The notes beneath the pieces were generated by a model, which saw nothing but the letters and a program-made list of their open reading frames with translations, was not told the DNA's origin and made no database searches. A program made the translations under genes and the position numbers. Below, piece by piece: positions 16,145 through 24,600 of a stretch of DNA of 64,000 bases (positions within the stretch are counted from its first letter, which is position 1; each line of letters starts with the position of its first letter). Where the stretch lies: positions 558,001 through 622,000 of the forward strand of contig NZ_JAFEWD010000001.1 of assembly GCF_017355855.1 (NCBI RefSeq), read 5' to 3'. Source of the DNA: Pedobacter sp. SYSU D00535 (GTDB lineage Bacteria; Bacteroidota; Bacteroidia; Sphingobacteriales; Sphingobacteriaceae).

Positions 16145-17821
16145 CTATAAGCGACTGAAATACATAGAAGCTAACTCGCTATCATGACCATAGATATCCT
16201 CGAAAAATGTTACCCGGCCGTTAGCATCAGCGCTTGCAGTAAAGTATACGAGGTAAACAGGCAGCTTCTCTTTCAGCGGGATATGCTTCTCTTTTCCAGT
16301 ACTTACCTGATGCATAATCTTTGAACGATTCCAGCTACCTGGTACGTTCCGTAACAGATACTGTGCTAATTCAACAGGACGCTCTACCCGTACACAGCCG
16401 TGGCTAAATCCACGGCTCGCCTGGCTGAACAGCTGATCGTTCGGCGTATCATGCAGATAGATATTATCAACATTCGGGAAAATAAACTTCACATTTCCCA
16501 AGTCATTTTTCGGACCAGGCCTCTTACGCACGACGTATCCAAATCCTGGTTGCCCGGCCTGACTCCAGTCAACCGAGGCAGCGCTAACTAACTCACCTTT
16601 GTTGGTGACCACCTCCATGTTGTTCCTGTCGAGATAGCCGGGATCGCTGACAATGTTAGGAACAATTTCTTCTCTAAGAATATTTGGAGGGATGTTCCAG
16701 TAGGGCGCCACAACAACGTATTCCATTTTATCACTAAAAATCGGCGTCGAGTTCATCTCCTTACCCACAATCACACGCATATCCATTACCTGCTTATTCT
16801 GCTCAAAAACACGCAGCTTGTACTCGGGGATATTCACTATCAAGTAGTTTGGTTCAAACTTTTTCGGAATCCAGCGCCATCTTTCCATATTGATGATAAT
16901 TTGCCGGATGTTCTGCTCAATAGGAACATTTAATTTGCTGATAGTCTGAGAACCCAGTCCTCCATCGGGCTTAAGGCCCTGCGATTCCTGGAACTTCTTC
17001 AAAGCAGCTACCAGCGATGGATCGAATACATTATTGGCGGCTGTGTCTTTTGCTTCGGCATTAACTGGTAAAAAGTCTACTAAGCGTTTTCTTAACAGCG
17101 GCACCATAGGAGATGGCTTACCGGGTTCAACCTTTGCACCGGCAGGGATTAGAGGCCATCCCCCATCGGCCTGAATTTGCCTGTACCTAGCTAACGCTTT
17201 CTTTAAGTGACCGTACTCCTCATGCAGCGGCTTGAACTCCGCGTAGGGATACCTGCTTTTTCGCTCTCCCAAAATCGTCATCAAGGCTTTATGAAGCTTA
17301 ATCTTATTGCGCTTTACATCCCATTCTACTTCCTCATTTTCTCTCGGAACAACCAGCCCGCGATAATAGTCGGATGCCCAGTTGAAATAGGTGGCAGAAA
17401 GCGCCAGGTCGATCTCTTTTTCCAAGGCTTTGTACTTGGTAGTATCTTTTCTTGCATCCTTCAACTCTTTGAATTTCTGTTCGAAATTCACGATCTGATA
17501 GTCTTTCGGATCCAAGCCTTCTTCTGCCGCCCTTTTAATTACATCCAGCATTTTTTCCGCCTGTGGCACCATCTCGTGGTCTTTGAACCAACCCAACTTA
17601 AATTTGCGTTCGCGATAGAAGTTTTTCGCCCAAATCAGCTCATCCGCGAAAGCGGGCTCTGACTTCATGTACTTAGTAATATAAATACTATCTAAAAGCG
17701 GCTGTGCTCCTATTTCAGGAGTTCTATTACAACTACTAATACCTACCGCAAAGGCTATAGCAAGTACTGTAAATAGAAAATTGCCTTTTCTATTTTTTTT
17801 AATAGGGTTTATAATTCTCAT
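16145..17821 (-). CDS. L,D-transpeptidase, YcbB/LdtD-like, lipoprotein
   Basis: The 558-residue protein has a basic N-terminus, a hydrophobic segment ending in lipobox ISSC, a large helical scaffold domain (about 40-270), a peptidoglycan-binding region (about 275-310: LVAALKKFQESQGLKPDGGL) and a YkuD catalytic domain (about 330-500) with the signature IYLHDTP and FSHGCVRVERPVELAQYLL, where the Cys is catalytic. The order matches E. coli YcbB/LdtD. It makes or breaks 3-3 crosslinks in peptidoglycan, or anchors proteins to it. A shorter YkuD paralogue lies at 55854-56933. The stretch 17822-18040 upstream holds no gene that I can support. Confidence 0.9.
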   Translation of the reverse strand: MRIINPIKKNRKGNFLFTVLAIAFAVGISSCNRTPEIGAQPLLDSIYITKYMKSEPAFADELIWAKNFYRERKFKLGWFKDHEMVPQAEKMLDVIKRAAEEGLDPKDYQIVNFEQKFKELKDARKDTTKYKALEKEIDLALSATYFNWASDYYRGLVVPRENEEVEWDVKRNKIKLHKALMTILGERKSRYPYAEFKPLHEEYGHLKKALARYRQIQADGGWPLIPAGAKVEPGKPSPMVPLLRKRLVDFLPVNAEAKDTAANNVFDPSLVAALKKFQESQGLKPDGGLGSQTISKLNVPIEQNIRQIIINMERWRWIPKKFEPNYLIVNIPEYKLRVFEQNKQVMDMRVIVGKEMNSTPIFSDKMEYVVVAPYWNIPPNILREEIVPNIVSDPGYLDRNNMEVVTNKGELVSAASVDWSQAGQPGFGYVVRKRPGPKNDLGNVKFIFPNVDNIYLHDTPNDQLFSQASRGFSHGCVRVERPVELAQYLLRNVPGSWNRSKIMHQVSTGKEKHIPLKEKLPVYLVYFTASADANGRVTFFEDIYGHDSELASMYFSRL

Positions 17822-18040
17822 GATGTTATTCTCCAGATATTGCTAAGTGTGTCGTACTGGTTATAACAAAAAGTAATCCAGACGTGAAAAGTACGTGTAG
17901 TTGGCAATATGAAGCGATTATGAGGGCTACCAGTGTCCGAACAATGTAAGTTAGCGTACGGGAAAAAGAACATGTTGGAACATGTTTGTACCAAAACTAT
18001 AACCGAAAACAACTGTTTAAGCACTACCTAACGAATGCGT

Positions 18041-18163
18041 ATGAACAAACAATTACAAAAAGGTTCGAGCCCTAATTACTTTTTGAAAGGATTAAGAGAT
18101 TCAGTAGTGGTACTACTGTTGGCAGGATTGTGCCTTTTAATAATGTATTCTTTGTATTATTAA
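18041..18163 (+). CDS. Candidate 40-residue membrane protein
   Basis: An ATG frame of 40 codons with a polar, basic N-terminus (MNKQLQKGSSPNYFLKGLRD) and one hydrophobic segment (SVVVLLLAGLCLLIMYSLYY) reaching the C-terminus. It is divergent from the L,D-transpeptidase and its stop overlaps that of ccmB by four bases. The tail-anchor-like plan and the compact fit between neighbours suggest a real gene. No homologue was recognised and no clear promoter was seen. Confidence 0.45.
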   Translation: MNKQLQKGSSPNYFLKGLRDSVVVLLLAGLCLLIMYSLYY

Positions 18164-18819
18164 TCCTTCCAGAGATAAGGAAATAGTAGTAGCGAAACCG
18201 TCATCACTACAATATTGATGGCCACCAGAACGCCTATTTCGTTATAGCTGACCGTTCGGTCAAGGCCGTCCATAGCGTTTTTCGAAAATTTAATCAGTAC
18301 CATTATAAGTGGGATAATGACCGGAAAGCTAAGTATTGCCATTAGTGCACCGCTATTATTCGCCTTGGCGGCGATGCCGGAGATCATGGTGAAGACAGTT
18401 GCAAAACTGAAGCTTCCGATAAGTATCGCCAGAAAATAAAAAAGTGGATCTCCCACAGGATTACTGAAAACAAGCGTATAAAAAACGAAGGCAATTACTG
18501 ACAGCAAAAGCATCAGCAAGATATTGTAGATGATTTTTGATAGGATAACTGCCTGTGGACTAACTAAACTATAATAGTAAAGCTGACGTCCTTTACTTTC
18601 CTGTAAAAAGCTCTTCGCTATTGCGTTGACGGAAGCAAAAAGCATAATTATCCAGAACAGCGCATTCCAGGTTATAGGATCTACTTTTTTGAAAGAAAGA
18701 AAGCAGACGAAAATGGTGGAAACCACGTAAAGTAGAATACCATTGAAGGCATACTTAGATCGCCACTCGAGCACCACCTCCTTTTTTAGCAAATGCTTTA
18801 CTTGTGCCACCAGATTCAT
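18160..18819 (-). CDS. ccmB: Heme exporter protein CcmB
   Basis: About 219 residues from the ATG at 18819 (the frame extends three codons to a TTG). Six hydrophobic segments, an N-terminal KHLLKKEVVLEWRSKYAFNG motif and the ESKGRQLYYYSLVSP loop are characteristic of CcmB, the permease of the CcmAB ABC transporter in system I cytochrome c maturation. No CcmA, CcmC or CcmE is within the window in the direct neighbourhood; the next gene downstream is the divergent small ORF, so the rest of the pathway must be elsewhere. Confidence 0.88.
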   Translation of the reverse strand: MNLVAQVKHLLKKEVVLEWRSKYAFNGILLYVVSTIFVCFLSFKKVDPITWNALFWIIMLFASVNAIAKSFLQESKGRQLYYYSLVSPQAVILSKIIYNILLMLLLSVIAFVFYTLVFSNPVGDPLFYFLAILIGSFSFATVFTMISGIAAKANNSGALMAILSFPVIIPLIMVLIKFSKNAMDGLDRTVSYNEIGVLVAINIVVMTVSLLLFPYLWKD

Positions 18820-18889
18820 GGGGTTCAAAGATAGAGCTTTATTAAAATATATACGCGTTCTCCCCTATCTTAGCAGTAAATAATCAGTG

Positions 18890-19378
18890 ATGGATTTCAT
18901 ATCTAACCTTAATACTCCCCTGGGCGTTCTTTCCATCCGCGGAAGCAAGCATTTTATACGACAAATTATGTTTGAAGCAAATGAACCGGATCCAATTCCC
19001 TGCGATTTAACCGAGCTTGCGCGAGTACAGTTGCAAGAGTATTTTGCTGGGGAACGATTGAAGTTTGATTTTCCGTTAGAGCAACAAGGGACGTCCTTCC
19101 AACAGCTCGTTTGGTCGGAGCTAAAAAACCTCCAACCCGGAAACCCTATAAGTTATTCTGCACTTAGCATGCGTATGAAAAATCCATTGGCTATTCGTGC
19201 AATCGCAGCAGCAAACGGAAAAAACAAGCTAATGGTTGTGGTTCCTTGCCACCGGGTTATCGGAACCAAGGGCAACCTCGTCGGTTACGCGGCCGGATTG
19301 TGGCGCAAAAAATGGCTTTTGGAGCACGAGGCCAAATTAACTGGCAGCGGACAAAGCGCTCTGGATTTAGGACGTTAA
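18890..19378 (+). CDS. ogt: Methylated-DNA--protein-cysteine methyltransferase
   Basis: 162 residues from the ATG at 18890. The C-terminal half carries the helix-turn-helix region (GNPISYSALSMRMKNP, AIRAIAAANGKN) and the active-site motif VVPCHRVIG with the acceptor Cys. The N-terminal half is the short Ogt-type ribonuclease-like domain. It repairs O6-alkylguanine by irreversible self-alkylation. A near-consensus -7 box (TATCTTAG, 18866-18873) lies 17 bases upstream. Its stop codon directly abuts that of the convergent TPR gene. Confidence 0.93.
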   Translation: MDFISNLNTPLGVLSIRGSKHFIRQIMFEANEPDPIPCDLTELARVQLQEYFAGERLKFDFPLEQQGTSFQQLVWSELKNLQPGNPISYSALSMRMKNPLAIRAIAAANGKNKLMVVVPCHRVIGTKGNLVGYAAGLWRKKWLLEHEAKLTGSGQSALDLGR

Positions 19379-19948
19379 TTAATTGCCTGACAAGCGCCTG
19401 TCTACTTCCGCCGCCTTTTCTGGCTCTTCTTTCAAAATGTAATAGTACTTAAGTAGGTTAAGGGATTGCTGGTCTTTCGGCCTTAGCTGAATGCTTTTCT
19501 GTATGTAGGGGTAAGCGCTATCCGCATCTCGGTGAATTTGCTGACGTTCTTGTAAAAAGTCTTTTTCGGATTTTCCTGCTCGTGTTAACGTATTGTTCTT
19601 CCTGATCGCCTTATTCATAAGCATTCCGGCGAGGTTAAAATTCGCTTCAAACAAATCGCTATTCAAAGAAACTGCTTTTTTATACGCTACCTCCGCTTTT
19701 TCCAGCTCGTTCAGGGCAGTATAAGCTGTTCCCAAGTTAGTATATAGAGTAGTGTTTTTCGGGTCAATTTTCAGCGCCTGCTCTGTTTTATTGATTGCCT
19801 CACGGTATCGGCTTTGCCGCATTAGGCTGCTAATTTCATTATACATTTGAGCGAAGGCATTGATGTCTCTGGGAGAACCTGCATCGCTTTGAGCAAAAGA
19901 ATCAAAAGAAAGGATAATAATACTGAGTACGGCTAACAATGTTTTCAT
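19379..19948 (-). CDS. Secreted tetratricopeptide-repeat protein
   Basis: The 189-residue protein has a signal peptide (MKTLLAVLSIIILSFDSFAQ) and at least two clear TPRs at about 45-115 (YREAINKTEQALKIDPKNTT, LYTNLGTAYTALNELEKAEV), with a probable third near the C-terminus. It is expected in the periplasm as a protein-protein scaffold; partners are unknown. A perfect 19-bp tandem repeat lies directly upstream of the start codon. Confidence 0.8.
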   Translation of the reverse strand: MKTLLAVLSIIILSFDSFAQSDAGSPRDINAFAQMYNEISSLMRQSRYREAINKTEQALKIDPKNTTLYTNLGTAYTALNELEKAEVAYKKAVSLNSDLFEANFNLAGMLMNKAIRKNNTLTRAGKSEKDFLQERQQIHRDADSAYPYIQKSIQLRPKDQQSLNLLKYYYILKEEPEKAAEVDRRLSGN

Positions 19949-19956
19949 AGATGGTT

Positions 19957-19994
19957 ATTAACAACAGGTTTGAGCATTAACAACAGGTTTGAGC
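19957..19994. repeat. Perfect 19-bp tandem direct repeat upstream of the TPR gene
   Basis: ATTAACAACAGGTTTGAGC occurs at 19957-19975 and again, without a gap, at 19976-19994. It ends 8 bases before the ATG of the TPR gene on the minus strand, so it lies in the leader or promoter. It may be a slippage duplication or paired binding sites. Confidence 0.9.
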
Positions 19995-20035
19995 TGATGT
20001 TTAGGTCAAAGTTTAGTCTTACTCAAAAGTGATCC

Positions 20036-20072
20036 AATAAAAAAAGGGTTCAACCGATAGCTGAACCCTTTT
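20036..20072 (-). terminator. Terminator after the SPW-repeat gene (possibly bidirectional)
   Basis: GGGTTCA (20046-20052) pairs with TGAACCC (20062-20068). A-tracts on the left and TTTT on the right make it usable in both directions; it lies 26 bases beyond the stop of the minus-strand gene at 20095. Confidence 0.8.
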
Positions 20073-20094
20073 ATTGACAACAAAGTAAAATTTA

Positions 20095-20484
20095 CTAGTG
20101 AGCGTGACGAACGTTGTCCACGTGGTGAGTATGAGAGTGCTGTGAAACACGATCAGTACACAAACCAGCGATGATCTCGAAAATACCTACGATCAAGTGT
20201 GGTAAATAAACGAACTCGTCAAAGTTAAATAACCATGGTGATGCAGCCAGGAAGATACCCGCTAGCACGTCCATTGTTAGGTGAGTGCCCATCGACAGCG
20301 TCTTTGCACCTCCACCTTCATAGTCGGTGATAAACGACATTACTAAAATCATTGCACCAACGGCAATTGCTACCCATTTTGCAGCATCAACATCTGCGAA
20401 GTTAAATAACCAGGGAGCGGCAATTAATAGGATCCCCGTCATGTAATCTAACATAGCGTGGGCTTTTCTGCTTATGAATCTCAT
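20095..20484 (-). CDS. SPW-repeat membrane protein
   Basis: The 129-residue protein has four hydrophobic helices arranged as two homologous halves, each with the signature PWLFNF (IAAPWLFNFADV near residue 25 and AASPWLFNFDEF near residue 85), the SPW repeat pattern. The C-terminus is His-rich (SQHSHTHHVDNVRHAH), which might bind metal. The function of the family is unknown. It is followed by its own terminator. Confidence 0.82.
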   Translation of the reverse strand: MRFISRKAHAMLDYMTGILLIAAPWLFNFADVDAAKWVAIAVGAMILVMSFITDYEGGGAKTLSMGTHLTMDVLAGIFLAASPWLFNFDEFVYLPHLIVGIFEIIAGLCTDRVSQHSHTHHVDNVRHAH

Positions 20485-20587
20485 AGTATAGATATTTAGT
20501 TTAACATTTGTTCGGTACTACTTAAACAAACACGGTGCCAAAAGCAGATTCCCCCTCTCGCCGTATTTATTTAGTCAGCATAATTCG

Positions 20588-21514
20588 TTAAACTTCAAGT
20601 ATTTCATAGTGAGAAGCACCTCGCACGGCTCGTATGGGCTCATTCCAGTAGTCACTGAGGACTTTAATGAACGATCCTCCGAAATAAAAGATGAGTGCGG
20701 AGTAAAAAACAAACAGTTGTATAATGATGATAGAGCCCGATGTACCATAAACCGTGCTTATATTACTTCTTGACAATCCCCAGTTCACTACAATTTTCCC
20801 AAAAGTAAATAGCACAGTAGTAAGGAAGCCTCCTGCTACAGCCACCCTCCAGCTGGGTCGCCCGTCGGTGAGGTATTTGAAAATACATGTGAACCAGACG
20901 GCAACAATGATCACAAAGATGACCTCATTAAGAATATAATTTAGCAGCCAGCTGGCTTGGGGCATCAAATAGTCAATGTAGTTTCCCAGAAAGCCTTGCA
21001 TCCACTCGGTTAGTAAGCCAAGGATAAACAGGATACCAGCCAAACCAATGATTAAAAGTGAGCGGAACCGGCGCCTCAGCTTATAGCCGAATCCGGCATC
21101 TTTTTTTATCCGGATTTGCCAGATATCGTCAAGGGAATCTTCAATCACCTGGAATAGTGTAGTTGCCACGAACATCAAAAAGATAAATCCGATCAACGTT
21201 ACATACCAGTTTCCCGCCAGACCGATAATGTTATTTAAAATTTCCTGAATCTGCCGCGCACTCTTAGTTCCAACCACACCGATTAACCTTTCGATCAACG
21301 CTGTTCGGACCCTGTCGGGTGCTATAAATAAGCCAAGAAGTTGTATTATAATGATGAGTATGGGAGTAACCGCAAAGGTGGTAAAAAAAGCTGTCGCGGC
21401 TGCCATCCGCAAAGGTTCTGCTTTTTTGAGGGTTATAAAAGACTCACGCAGCAAAAAGAACAGCGCTTTCGCACTAACAAGCAAATTGATCCTATATTTT
21501 GTATTGAGAGGCAA
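20588..21514 (-). CDS. YihY/BrkB family inner-membrane protein
   Basis: The 308-residue protein has about six transmembrane helices and the family motifs RMAAATAFFTTFAVTPILI near residue 40 and YGTSGSIIIIQLFVFYSALIF (shortened here) near 265. Once called RNase BN, the family is now seen as membrane proteins of uncertain transport function. The start is TTG at 21514; another TTG at 21484 is possible and no ATG lies before the first helix. The 204 bases to the receiver gene hold no further gene. Confidence 0.85.
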   Translation of the reverse strand: MPLNTKYRINLLVSAKALFFLLRESFITLKKAEPLRMAAATAFFTTFAVTPILIIIIQLLGLFIAPDRVRTALIERLIGVVGTKSARQIQEILNNIIGLAGNWYVTLIGFIFLMFVATTLFQVIEDSLDDIWQIRIKKDAGFGYKLRRRFRSLLIIGLAGILFILGLLTEWMQGFLGNYIDYLMPQASWLLNYILNEVIFVIIVAVWFTCIFKYLTDGRPSWRVAVAGGFLTTVLFTFGKIVVNWGLSRSNISTVYGTSGSIIIIQLFVFYSALIFYFGGSFIKVLSDYWNEPIRAVRGASHYEILEV

Positions 21515-21718
21515 ATTAAGAGATTTAAAAATCGGCTAACGTTACCGGTTGATGTTAAAATTAAAATGTGCAGCCTCAAAAGTTGAAGCCTTTACCTAAG
21601 GAAGATCAATTATACCAATTAAAGAAAGATTTAATAACAATAAAAACACAAAAGCTCGATTTATTTTCTGTATAATTGATTTAGAAAAGCATCAATTGCT
21701 AGACGGCCAGGCTTTACT

Positions 21719-22084
21719 ATGAAAAGAGTTTTAATTGTTGACGATGATTCAGATATAATTGACCTGGTTTCCTTGATTTTGGAAGAGGCTGGGTTTCAAG
21801 TAATTGTTTCAAGTCAACAATCCTTGATAAAAGATATCTATAGATACAAACCGGGTCTCATACTATACGACGGTTGGAAAAAGCAAAAAGAAGATTTCCA
21901 GGTATTAAGTCAAGTGAAACGCGATAAGATTTGCAGCCGAATCCCTATCATTTTATTCTCTACCGCCACCGATCTTCCGTCGCTTGCTCAGGCCTATCAA
22001 ACTGATTCTTATTTGGATAAACCCTTTGAGCTTGACCAATTGGTGGACGCGGTACGCAATTGCTACAACCTGCAGTACCAATAG
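21719..22084 (+). CDS. Single-domain response regulator (CheY-like receiver)
   Basis: The 121-residue protein is one receiver domain: acidic pocket in LIVDDDSDIID (about 5-15), phosphoacceptor Asp in PGLILYDGWKK near residue 53, conserved Ser/Thr in ILFSTATD near 83, and conserved Lys in LDKPFELDQ near 102. There is no output domain, so it acts by protein contact or in a phosphorelay. No cognate kinase is adjacent. It converges on the Ser/Thr kinase operon, its stop lying two bases from the kinase stop. Confidence 0.88.
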   Translation: MKRVLIVDDDSDIIDLVSLILEEAGFQVIVSSQQSLIKDIYRYKPGLILYDGWKKQKEDFQVLSQVKRDKICSRIPIILFSTATDLPSLAQAYQTDSYLDKPFELDQLVDAVRNCYNLQYQ

Positions 22085-22086
22085 GC

Positions 22087-23754
22087 CTAATTAATCCGTT
22101 TCAAATCTTTTTTACGTAACCATCCTTTAGTGACCTGCCCCTGCGTATTGAAAAAGACGACATAGATGAAGCCATTTTTTTCTTCCACCGCTGTTAGCTC
22201 GGCATTATTCCAATGCACCAGAAAGGCGTTTCGGCGTGTGCTTTCATCAGGCTGATCATGGAAATACGCTTTATTTACCGCCAGCGTATACTTCTTCTTG
22301 TTTTTCAACTCCTCCAGATGTTCTTGCTGCTCTTTGGTGGCATCCGCCTCTGACGCTGGCTCTGCCTCCTCCGGTTGTTGTTCTTCTTCACCCAGCAAGC
22401 TGTCCTGTTCCGCCTCCGGCTGCTCTGATACGGTCATTGTATCCTCGCGCCGAATCTCCTCAACCGGGATATCATTTGCAGGAAGATCACGCGATGCAGT
22501 GCTAGTGGTGTCCTCGTCGCGAGCAAGGGAATCAAAAGAGAGGCTATTCTCCGCCTTAGCATTTTTATCAGAGAAAAACGAAAAAGCTGCAAAGGCACCA
22601 AGCCCGACCACCAGAAAGATCAGAGCAAAGAGTGCGGTTTTAGAAATACTTACCGATGATGAATCCGCCAGCACCGCCGTACCGGCAGATCCGTCTTCAT
22701 TATTGGCGAGCATGCGCCGCAAGCGCTCAATTTCCTGATCCTTCTGCCTGCTCTCCTGCTCGTATTTTAGGACTTGACTTTGCAACTGAGAAATCTCAGT
22801 TTGAACAGCTGCAGCACTCCCTAGCGCAGCCCCCGTGTTTTCTGCCGATTTCGTGCTGTTAATAAGGATGGCCTCATGTAACTTAACTCCGTCCTCGTAG
22901 CGATTTTCAGGTTTCTTTTCCAGGCACTTGCCAATGACTTCGAGCAGCCATCCCGGAACCTGCATCTCCCGCTCCCTCCGCTCGTCCGACCAGCTTTTGG
23001 GCATGTTCGCTCTCCTCAACGACATCAGGTCGGGAACGGGCGTTTCCATATGGGAAAGCATCACTGTATTTCTGTTTGTTTCTCCCCCATCCTGCAAGGG
23101 AAAGGGAACCTGACCGGCGAGTAGTTCATATAACACCACCCCAAAGCTGTAGACGTCTGTTTGAAACAACATCTTGCCTTCGTTTTGCTCTGGCGCCATG
23201 AACTCTATGGCACCAGCATGGCGTAAGCTGGTTCTGCGCTGCTCGTCGGACATTACCGCCAAACCGAAATCCAGCAATACATAATTGGCCGTATGGATAT
23301 TGAACTTAACATTATTGCTTTTGATATCTCCGTGCTTCACTCCCACCTTATGACAATGCGCAATGGCCCCTGAAAGTTGATCAGCTACTTTGATCACCTC
23401 TCGGACGCTGAACAAAGGGTCGTGCGGAGACTTCAGGAGCTCTTCTAGGTCGGGGCCCTCGATGAACTCCATTTCAATAAAGGGGAAAGAACCGCTTTCC
23501 GTTATTCCGGAATTTAAAATCTTCACCACATTTGGATTAGGAACTTCATTTACTTTCTTCAGCTTCAAAACCTCGTTCTGAAAGCTTTGGAAATTCTTGT
23601 CCTCGGTGCTCTCCGCGTGAATCGGAGTAGGAAGAATTTTAACGGCTGTAAAAATCTCTCCTACCCTGCGCCCCTTGTATACAGAACCCTGTCCGCCGGT
23701 ACGCAGTGCCCCCATGTTCTCTAATCCTTCTGTTATTGTAAATACCCTTGCCAT
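22087..23754 (-). CDS. Transmembrane serine/threonine protein kinase with C-terminal SH3-like domain
   Basis: 555 residues. The kinase domain (about 12-295) shows a Gly loop (GGQGSVYKG), the ATP-binding Lys39 (TAVKI), catalytic loop HGDIKSNN (H141, D143, N148), DFG at 162-164 and APE at 187-189. The usual HRD arginine is Gly142, so it is a non-RD kinase and may not need activation-loop phosphorylation. A coiled coil (about 316-350), one transmembrane helix (about 371-395), a Glu-rich periplasmic linker and a final SH3b-like domain (about 490-555) follow. The plan resembles PknB-type envelope sensors. It is the last gene of the operon with FHA, SEDS-PBP and PP2C genes, 8 bases after the FHA gene. 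Confidence 0.92.
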   Translation of the reverse strand: MARVFTITEGLENMGALRTGGQGSVYKGRRVGEIFTAVKILPTPIHAESTEDKNFQSFQNEVLKLKKVNEVPNPNVVKILNSGITESGSFPFIEMEFIEGPDLEELLKSPHDPLFSVREVIKVADQLSGAIAHCHKVGVKHGDIKSNNVKFNIHTANYVLLDFGLAVMSDEQRRTSLRHAGAIEFMAPEQNEGKMLFQTDVYSFGVVLYELLAGQVPFPLQDGGETNRNTVMLSHMETPVPDLMSLRRANMPKSWSDERREREMQVPGWLLEVIGKCLEKKPENRYEDGVKLHEAILINSTKSAENTGAALGSAAAVQTEISQLQSQVLKYEQESRQKDQEIERLRRMLANNEDGSAGTAVLADSSSVSISKTALFALIFLVVGLGAFAAFSFFSDKNAKAENSLSFDSLARDEDTTSTASRDLPANDIPVEEIRREDTMTVSEQPEAEQDSLLGEEEQQPEEAEPASEADATKEQQEHLEELKNKKKYTLAVNKAYFHDQPDESTRRNAFLVHWNNAELTAVEEKNGFIYVVFFNTQGQVTKGWLRKKDLKRIN

Positions 23755-23762
23755 TCTATCTA

Positions 23763-24551
23763 TTATTGCTGATCCGGTACATAGTAAAACTCCAGAACAG
23801 CCGTCTCTCCAATAATTATCTGATCGCCGTCGTGCAGCTTATGACCAATCTCGATCGAGTTAAGTTTAATCAGCTCATCATTTAAGGCCGATTTAATTTT
23901 TACCTTGTTTCTCGGCGGCACGCCCCCTTCGTCCGCAAACAATAAGAAACAGGAGCTCTCGCTATTCCATTCAATATGGGCGTGTTGCCTGCTGATGTAC
24001 TTATTAGCCTCGTCAGCTGAATCTGCCGGAAAAGCAATCGTGTTGATCCTGAAGAAGCCATCTTCCATCTGAGCTTTCCGCTCGCGGCCTATCGTTACCT
24101 TTTTACCGTCCGACCGTATCAGATATTCCTCTTGTTCAGCCTCTCCGCTCAAAATGGATATTTTTGCAGAGGAAGTCCGCTGGAGCACGCTTTCACGAGT
24201 CCGGATAAACAAAGCCGCATCAATTCCTTCAATCTCCTTAGCCTCCTTTGGCAGTGCATCAACAAAGACAATATCCAGGGCCCAATCTGCGGGGAGGTCG
24301 ATGGCGAAGTCGTCTGCAATTCTTTGTACTTCTGCCTTAAATCTTCCTGCTTCATGAATATAAACAGCCGATTCATAAATATGTTGCTCATCTCTACCAG
24401 GAGCCAGAAACAAGTTGATCCCCCGGATGTGCCCGCCTTCCCCTCCTTCCAGCTTCTGCAGCTCGTCTTTCACCGCCCTCAACAGGAAGTCGCGGTAGCC
24501 TTTGGCATCTTCAGGCTTATTCTCTGTATCATTATCGAAAAAGTTAAACAT
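23763..24551 (-). CDS. FHA-domain protein of the kinase operon
   Basis: The 262-residue soluble protein has an N-terminal alpha/beta region (about 1-125) and a C-terminal FHA domain (about 150-255) with the phosphothreonine-binding signature KVTIGRERK, then YISRQHAHIEWN (Ser-Arg-x-His) and KLHDGDQIIIGETAVLEF. FHA domains bind phosphothreonine peptides, so this is the likely reader of the adjacent kinase. The N-terminal part is reminiscent in position of the non-FHA domain of actinobacterial FhaA, but I could not assign a family. It lies 8 bases before the kinase and 49 bases after the SEDS-PBP gene. Confidence 0.85.
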   Translation of the reverse strand: MFNFFDNDTENKPEDAKGYRDFLLRAVKDELQKLEGGEGGHIRGINLFLAPGRDEQHIYESAVYIHEAGRFKAEVQRIADDFAIDLPADWALDIVFVDALPKEAKEIEGIDAALFIRTRESVLQRTSSAKISILSGEAEQEEYLIRSDGKKVTIGRERKAQMEDGFFRINTIAFPADSADEANKYISRQHAHIEWNSESSCFLLFADEGGVPPRNKVKIKSALNDELIKLNSIEIGHKLHDGDQIIIGETAVLEFYYVPDQQ

Positions 24552-24600
24552 TATTGTGTGTGCTAATCATCTTAATATAACATTCAAAGTATAGTCCGGT

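Noticed and set aside
17818-18024. 68-codon minus-strand frame before the L,D-transpeptidase
   Set aside because: Rich in Cys, His, Phe and Trp with no recognisable fold; it looks like a chance frame in the leader region.
18058-18082. tRNA T-loop-like stretch (ggttcgagccc)
   Set aside because: The flanking bases do not form a T stem or acceptor stem, and the stretch reads through a plausible small coding frame.
22298-22738. 146-codon Ser-rich frame opposite the kinase
   Set aside because: Mirror of the Glu/Ala-rich linker of the kinase; no independent support.
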